Positions 48,750-53,097 of a stretch of DNA of 53,097 bases are shown in pieces. The position numbers and the translations under genes were made by a program. The stretch covers positions 1-53,097 of the forward strand of contig NZ_JFCB01000040.1 of NCBI RefSeq assembly GCF_000725125.1. The letters run 5' to 3'. Each line of letters opens with the position of its first letter. Position 1 is the first letter of the stretch. The DNA is from Streptomyces toyocaensis. Lineage in GTDB: Bacteria > Actinomycetota > Actinomycetes > Streptomycetales > Streptomycetaceae. The notes below the pieces were generated by a model. It had not been told where the DNA came from, searched no databases, and saw only the letters and a list, made by a program, of their open reading frames with translations.

Positions 48750-50024
48750 TCAGCGCACCGGCCGGCGGTTCTCCTCGTCCGCGGACCGCTGCGGGGGCGT
48801 GCGGGACAGGAACAGTCCGAAGACGGCCGGGCTGGCCTGCAGCATCTCCAGCCGCCCGCCGTCCGCCTCCGCCAGGTCCCGGGCGACGGCGAGTCCGATG
48901 CCGGTGGAGTTGCGGCCGCTGATCGCCCGCTCGAAGATCCGTGCGCCCAGGTCCGCGGGGACACCGGGGCCCTCGTCGGTGACCTCGACGACGACCTGGT
49001 TTCCGGTGACGCGGGTACGCAGGGCGACCGTGCCGCCGCCGTGCATCAGCGAGTTCTCGATCAACGCGGCCAGCACCTGCGCGACCGCGCCCGGCGTGCC
49101 CACCGCCCGCAGCTCCCGCTTGCCGGAGGTGACGATCGCGCGGCCCGCGCTGCGGTAGGCGGGGCGCCACTCGGCGAGCTGCTGCTTGATCACTTCGTCG
49201 AGGTCGAAGGTGACCGCGGAGCCGGTGCGGGGGTCGCGGGAGTTGGTCAGCAGCCGCTCCACCACGTCCGTCAGCCGCTCCACCTGCGTCAGCGCGATCG
49301 TCGCCTCCTCCTTCACCGTGTCCGGGTCGTCGGTGAGGGTGATCTCCTCGAGGCGCATCGACAGAGCGGTCAGCGGGGTGCGCAGCTGATGGGAGGCGTC
49401 GGCGGCGAGGCGCCGCTCGGCGGTCAGCATGCGGGCGATGCGCTCGGCCGAGGCGTCCAGCACGTCCGCGACCCGGTCCAGCTCGGGGACGCCGTAGCGG
49501 CGGTGGCGGGGGCGCGGGTCACCGGAGCCGAGCCGTTCGGCGGTCTCGGCGAGGTCGGTGAGCGGGGAGGCGAGCCGGCTCGCCTGGCGGATCGCCAGCA
49601 GCACCGCCGCGATCACCGCGAGCAGCGCCACCAGGCCGATGATCAGCAGCGTGCGGCCGACCTCCCGGGTCACCGAGGAGCGCGGCTCCTGGACGGTGAC
49701 CGTCTCGCCCTCCTCGCCGGGCGCCGAGGCGCTGATGACGTCGCCGTCCGGCTCGGCGCCGATCTCGATGGGCGGCTTGCCGGGGATCCGGACGACCGCG
49801 TACCGGTCCTCGGTGACCTGGTCGCTCAGGATCTCGGCGGTGACCTTGTCCTCGACGAGCAGCCGGCTGTCGACGATGCTGGCCAGCCGCACCGCCTCGG
49901 ACTCCACCCGCTCCTTGGCGGTCGCGCTGATGGTGCGGGTCTCGACGATCACCAGGGAGACGCCGAAGACGGCGATCACGACGAGCACCACGGCGAGCGT
50001 GGACTGGATCAGGCGGCGGCGCAT
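48750..50024 (-). CDS. Two-component sensor histidine kinase
   Basis: 424 residues. First membrane span at 5-26 (LIQSTLAVVLVVIAVFGVSLVI), an extracytoplasmic sensor of about 100 residues, a second span at about 122-146 (TLLIIGLVALLAVIAAVLLAI), then a HAMP linker. The dimerisation helix has the phosphorylated His in ADASHQLRTPLTALSMRL. In the ATP-binding domain: N-box LAALIENSLMHGGG, G1 DEGPGVPADL and G2 STGIGLAVARDLAEADGG. It forms a pair with the response regulator 32 bp upstream in the same direction. The signal is unknown; the sensor has many acidic residues, no obvious ligand motif. Confidence 0.94.
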   Translation of the reverse strand: MRRRLIQSTLAVVLVVIAVFGVSLVIVETRTISATAKERVESEAVRLASIVDSRLLVEDKVTAEILSDQVTEDRYAVVRIPGKPPIEIGAEPDGDVISASAPGEEGETVTVQEPRSSVTREVGRTLLIIGLVALLAVIAAVLLAIRQASRLASPLTDLAETAERLGSGDPRPRHRRYGVPELDRVADVLDASAERIARMLTAERRLAADASHQLRTPLTALSMRLEEITLTDDPDTVKEEATIALTQVERLTDVVERLLTNSRDPRTGSAVTFDLDEVIKQQLAEWRPAYRSAGRAIVTSGKRELRAVGTPGAVAQVLAALIENSLMHGGGTVALRTRVTGNQVVVEVTDEGPGVPADLGARIFERAISGRNSTGIGLAVARDLAEADGGRLEMLQASPAVFGLFLSRTPPQRSADEENRRPVR

Positions 50025-50056
50025 GTTCTCTTACCCACTGCGAACCCCGGCGGGGT

Positions 50057-50734
50057 TCAGCTCTTCTCGAAGCGGAAACCCACACCGCGCACGGTGGCGA
50101 TGTAGCGGGGGTTGGCCGCGTCGTCGCCGAGCTTCTTGCGCAGCCAGGAGATGTGCATGTCCAGGGTCTTGGTGGAGGACCACCAGGTGGTGTCCCAGAC
50201 CTCGCGCATCAGCTGGTCGCGGGTGACGACCCGCCCCGCGTCGCGCACCAGGACCCGCAGCAGGTCGAACTCCTTCGCAGTGAGCTGGAGCTCCTCGTCG
50301 CCCATCCAGGCCCGGTGCGACTCGACGTCGATGCGCACCCCGTGGGTGGCGGGCGGCTGCTGGGGCTCGGCGGAGCCGCGCCGCAGCAGGGCGCGGACCC
50401 GGGCGAGCAGTTCGGCGAGGCGGAACGGCTTGGTGACGTAGTCGTCGGCGCCCGCGTCGAGGCCGACGACCGTGTCCACCTCGTCGGCGCGCGCGGTCAG
50501 GATCAGCAGCGGCACCGTGTGCCCCTCGGAGCGGAGCCGGCGGGCGACCTCGAGGCCGTCCATGCCGGGCAGTCCGAGATCCAGCACCACCAGGTCGACG
50601 CCGCCCTGCATGCCGGCGTCGAGAGCGCCGGGTCCGTCCTCACGCACCTCGACTTCGTAGCCCTCCCGGCGCAGGGCGCGGGCCAGCGGCTCCGAGATGG
50701 ACGCGTCGTCCTCGGCGAGCAGTACACGGGTCAT
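50057..50734 (-). CDS. OmpR/PhoB family response regulator
   Basis: 225 residues. Receiver domain 1-115 with the acidic pocket AEDD (8-10), phospho-acceptor Asp52 in VVLDLGLPG, LTARAD and the Lys in YVTKPF. The C-terminal winged-helix DNA-binding domain (about 130-225) reads LQLTAKEFDLLRVLVRDAGRVVTRDQLMREVW and TLDMHISWLRKKLGDDAANPRYIATVRGVGFRFE. The ATG at 50734 is the canonical start; an in-frame extension upstream is not coding-like. It is upstream of its kinase. The direct repeats CCTTCGAA at 50872 and 50895 in the gap to the POT gene could be its target or autoregulatory site. Confidence 0.95.
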   Translation of the reverse strand: MTRVLLAEDDASISEPLARALRREGYEVEVREDGPGALDAGMQGGVDLVVLDLGLPGMDGLEVARRLRSEGHTVPLLILTARADEVDTVVGLDAGADDYVTKPFRLAELLARVRALLRRGSAEPQQPPATHGVRIDVESHRAWMGDEELQLTAKEFDLLRVLVRDAGRVVTRDQLMREVWDTTWWSSTKTLDMHISWLRKKLGDDAANPRYIATVRGVGFRFEKS

Positions 50735-51246
50735 GCCAGTGATGGTAGACCCGCCGCGGTGGGCCCCGGGGTGTGATCGCCACGCTCGTCCCTTACCTCG
50801 GACATACCGTCCTCTCACCTTCGGCGGGCCTGGTACGGACCTGGGTGTGTGGGGTGCGATCCTGGGGAAGACCTTCGAATGGGTGATCGTGGTTCCTTCG
50901 AAACCTGTGATTCGCGTCTCAAGTCCTTCCATATCCGGCACTGTCCTGCCGTATGGTGAATCAACGCCTGTTGCACCACGGGGACCTTTGGCGGCGCTGA
51001 CGCCGAGGGTCTCTTTTGTGTGCGGGCCGGTTCCCGCCGGCCCCCGGAAGGAATGACCTGTGGCCGGGCCTCACCGCGCGTGGACGCACGGAGGAGGCGT
51101 GGATCCCGGTGGTCGCCGTCCGCCGTTCCGCGATCCGGAGCGGCCTCCCCCGGGCGTGGGGTGGACGGTACGGCCCGCCGGTGCCGGCCGCCCCCCACCG
51201 GGCGCGTACACGCTCGCGCGACGCGTCCCGACAGCAAGGATCGACC
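50735..51246. other. 512-bp intergenic region between response regulator and POT transporter
   Basis: Divergent regulatory region. It contains two CCTTCGAA boxes (50872-50879 and 50895-50902, 23 bp apart), a possible -10 box TATGGT (50952-50957) for the plus strand and a GC hairpin GGGCCGG/CCGGCCC near 51023-51042. A long leader of about 280 nt would precede the transporter gene. No gene is supported. Confidence 0.45.
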
Positions 51247-52743
51247 ATGGCGTCCAGCCTGACGAAGGACTCGGTGACCCCGGGCACCCCCGGCTCCGAG
51301 AAGACCTTCTTCGGCCACCCCCGCGGACTGGCCACACTCTTCATGACCGAGATGTGGGAGCGCTTCTCCTACTACGGCATGAGGGCCCTGCTCCCGCTGT
51401 ACCTTGTCGCGCCGGGCGGACTGGGCCTCAGCGCCGGTACCGCCACCGCGATCTACTCGGTCTACCTCTCGCTGGTGTACCTGCTCACGATGCCGGGCGG
51501 CTGGTTCGGCGACCGCGTGTGGGGCCCGCGCAAGACCGTCGCCGTCGCCGGCGGAATCATCATGCTGGGCCACCTGACGCTGGCCCTGCCGTCCTCCGGC
51601 ACCTTCTACGCGGGGCTGGGCCTGGTCGCCATCGGCTCCGGCCTGCTGAAGGCCAACATCTCCACGATGGTCGGCCAGCTCTACCAGGGCCCTGACGACC
51701 CGCGCCGGGACGGTGGCTTCACCGTCTTCTACATGGGCATCAACCTGGGTGCCTTCGCCGCGCCGCTGATCATCGGCACCATCGGTGAGAACGTCAACTG
51801 GCACCTGGGCTTCGCCCTCGCCGCGCTCGGCATGGGCCTCGGTGTGGCGCAGTTCCTGCTGGGCAGCCGCCACCTGGACGCGCAGTCCAGCGTCGTCCCG
51901 AAGCCGCTCTCCGACCGGGAGAAGGCCACGACGCTGCGCAAGGCCGCGCTGTGGGCGGGCATCGCCGTGGTGGCGTACGCCGTCGTCGGCTTCACGGGCA
52001 ACTACACCCTGAACTGGGTCCTGGTGCCGCTGACGCTGCTCGGCGTGATCGTCCCGGTGATGGTGATCGCCCGCATCAAGCGCGACAAGGACCTGGACCG
52101 GGCCGAGCAGTCGAAGATGTCCGCGTACATCTGGTTCTTCGTCGCCGCCGCGATCTTCTGGATGATCTACGACCAGGGTGGCTCGACCCTGTCGATCTTC
52201 GCCGACTCCTCGGCCGAGAACAGCGTCTTCGGCTGGGACTTCCCGGTCTCCTGGTACCAGTCGGTCAACCCGGTCCTGATCATGGCGCTGGCCCCCGTCT
52301 TCGCCTGGGTGTGGCTGGCGCTGAACCGGCGCGGCAAGGAGCCGAGCACGATCGTGAAGTTCGCCTCCGGCCTGATGCTGGTCGGCGTGTCGTTCTTCCT
52401 GTTCCTGGCCCCGCTGTCGATCGCCGAGGGCGGTCACAAGGCGGCGGCGCTGTGGCTGGTGGCGATCTACTTCACGCAGACCGTCGGTGAGCTGCTGCTC
52501 TCCCCGGTCGGTCTGTCGGTCACCACGAAGATGGCGCCCGCGAAGTACGCCTCGCAGATGATGGGCGTCTGGTTCCTGGCCGTCACCGCCGGTGACGCCA
52601 CCACCGGTCTGCTGTCCATCGCCGGTGTCGACCTGAACAAGACGGGCATCGTCGCGATGGAGGCCACGCTCGCCGTGGTCGCCGGTGTGGCCGTGTGGAT
52701 GTACCGCAACAAGGTCAAGAGCCTCATGGGCGACGTGCGCTGA
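51247..52743 (+). CDS. POT family proton-dependent oligopeptide transporter
   Basis: 498 residues with about 14 membrane spans. The POT signature EMWERFSYYGMRALLPLYL near residue 35 carries the proton/substrate Glu and Arg, and the second signature is KANISTMVGQLYQGPDDPRRDGGFTVFYMGINLGAF (about 138-175). The helix with WFFVAAAIFWMIYDQGGSTLSIF is the PTR2-type motif. It imports di- and tripeptides using the proton gradient, as DtpT does. The ATG at 51247 follows AAGGA. With the dipeptidase it could serve peptide use. It has a strong terminator 15 bp after its stop. Confidence 0.95.
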   Translation: MASSLTKDSVTPGTPGSEKTFFGHPRGLATLFMTEMWERFSYYGMRALLPLYLVAPGGLGLSAGTATAIYSVYLSLVYLLTMPGGWFGDRVWGPRKTVAVAGGIIMLGHLTLALPSSGTFYAGLGLVAIGSGLLKANISTMVGQLYQGPDDPRRDGGFTVFYMGINLGAFAAPLIIGTIGENVNWHLGFALAALGMGLGVAQFLLGSRHLDAQSSVVPKPLSDREKATTLRKAALWAGIAVVAYAVVGFTGNYTLNWVLVPLTLLGVIVPVMVIARIKRDKDLDRAEQSKMSAYIWFFVAAAIFWMIYDQGGSTLSIFADSSAENSVFGWDFPVSWYQSVNPVLIMALAPVFAWVWLALNRRGKEPSTIVKFASGLMLVGVSFFLFLAPLSIAEGGHKAAALWLVAIYFTQTVGELLLSPVGLSVTTKMAPAKYASQMMGVWFLAVTAGDATTGLLSIAGVDLNKTGIVAMEATLAVVAGVAVWMYRNKVKSLMGDVR

Positions 52744-52757
52744 GCCGTCCCCCTCGC

Positions 52758-52807
52758 AACGCCCCGAGGGCCCCGCATCCGCCTGGATGCGGGGCCCTCG
52801 GGGCGTT
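52758..52807 (+). terminator. Strong hairpin terminator after the POT transporter gene
   Basis: A perfect 23-bp stem, 52758-52780 against 52785-52807, starting AACGCCCCGAGGGCCCCGCA, with a GCCT loop. It lies 15 bp downstream of the stop. Confidence 0.88.
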
Positions 52808-53097
52808 CCCGCGGGCGCCCGGGGGCGGGTTCACCGCGCGAGGCCGACGGGAGCGCGAGGTCGGGGCGGGCCGTGAGACCGGCCGCCTGCCACGGTGCCG
52901 TACCGCACGCGAGCGCACGGGCGGAACAGGGACACGCGCCCGGCGCGGTGCCGGACGGGGCGCGAGCACACGACCGGGACCGGACACCTGCCGCGGCACC
53001 GGGTCGGAGCGGACCGGAGGCGGGCGGGGCCTTCAGGGGCCGGGCGCGAGCACACGACCGGGACCGGGACGCGCGCCCGGCGCGGTGGCGGGCCGGG
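52808..53097. other. Right-edge non-coding DNA with duplicated blocks
   Basis: No credible gene. Block A (ACGCGCCCGGCGCGGTGCCGG, about 52934-52954) is followed by block B (GGCGCGAGCACACGACCGGG + ACCGG, about 52958-52982). Further right they recur in the order B (about 53042-53066) then A (about 53067-53090), both in the same orientation. Other GC-rich palindromic patches fill the rest. Confidence 0.5.

Noticed and set aside
50735..50941. N-terminal extension of the response regulator
   Set aside because: The receiver domain starts exactly at the ATG 50734. The upstream translation has no domain character and crosses regulatory DNA.
50881..50960. 26-codon frame MGDRGSFETCDSRLK... upstream of the POT gene as a leader peptide
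   Set aside because: No ribosome binding site, promoter fit or codon run supports it. It overlaps the CCTTCGAA boxes.

Overview
The window reads as chromosomal DNA of a Streptomyces or a very close actinomycete. The base composition is very G+C rich with strong third-position G/C, GTG and TTG starts are common, WhiB and the whole F420 branch are present, and many genes begin without a ribosome binding site. The gene order (ahcY, manA, SIS protein, manB, DUF3499, zincin, whiB, fbiA, fbiB, sugar nucleotidyltransferase, LCP, TIGR03089, acyl-CoA dehydrogenase, purE, purK, GtrA) is the order I recall for the Rv3248c to Rv3277 segment of Mycobacterium tuberculosis and the SCO302x to SCO306x segment of S. 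coelicolor. That comparison is from memory, not from a search.

Layout. 1-300 is the upstream promoter/leader region of a ribosomal RNA operon that must lie to the left, on the minus strand. 301-2981 holds a SpoIIM-like membrane protein, an RDD membrane protein and an unknown protein. 3133-10682 is a collinear minus-strand run: S-adenosylhomocysteinase, a cation diffusion facilitator, and the mannose-phosphate group manA / SIS protein / Trm112-like / manB / DUF3499. 10962-17530 holds a degenerate zincin, an exported DUF5719 protein, a very large membrane glycosyltransferase with a tyrosine/glutamine-rich tail, and whiB. 18000-22179 holds a poly-cysteine leader peptide, cysteine dioxygenase, fbiA, fbiB and an AlkA-like DNA glycosylase. 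22732-37778 is a cell-envelope block: sugar nucleotidyltransferase, PGRP amidase, TIGR03089 protein, six LytR-CpsA-Psr (LCP) proteins, a small glycosyltransferase and a thioesterase. 37840-43911 holds a Cys-rich copper-binding protein, phospholipase D/cardiolipin synthase, acyl-CoA dehydrogenase, UDP-glucose dehydrogenase, and a CGNR zinc-finger gene divergent from two VOC proteins. 43921-48720 is purK-purE followed by two dipeptidase paralogues, with a divergent GtrA protein. 48750-52743 is a two-component system and a POT peptide transporter.

Functionally the window mixes central metabolism (methyl cycle, mannose activation, purines, F420) with envelope assembly: GDP-mannose supply, glycosyltransferases, GtrA and the LCP ligases that attach glycopolymers to peptidoglycan. 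The developmental regulator WhiB sits in the middle.

The points I consider most worth a second look are: (1) the leaderless-looking poly-cysteine leader peptide with an attenuator-like hairpin in front of cysteine dioxygenase and the F420 genes; (2) two copies, in opposite orientation, of a ~450-480 bp extragenic repeat, each lying between the 3' ends of convergent genes and each with its own internal tandem array, one also carrying a nested palindromic insertion; (3) a membrane-dipeptidase paralogue that has lost nearly all zinc ligands beside an intact copy; (4) five LCP proteins with four extracytoplasmic cysteines each, at matching places in four of them; (5) an inverted-repeat operator between the CGNR gene and the VOC pair. 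No mobile elements, CRISPR arrays or tRNA genes were recognised.
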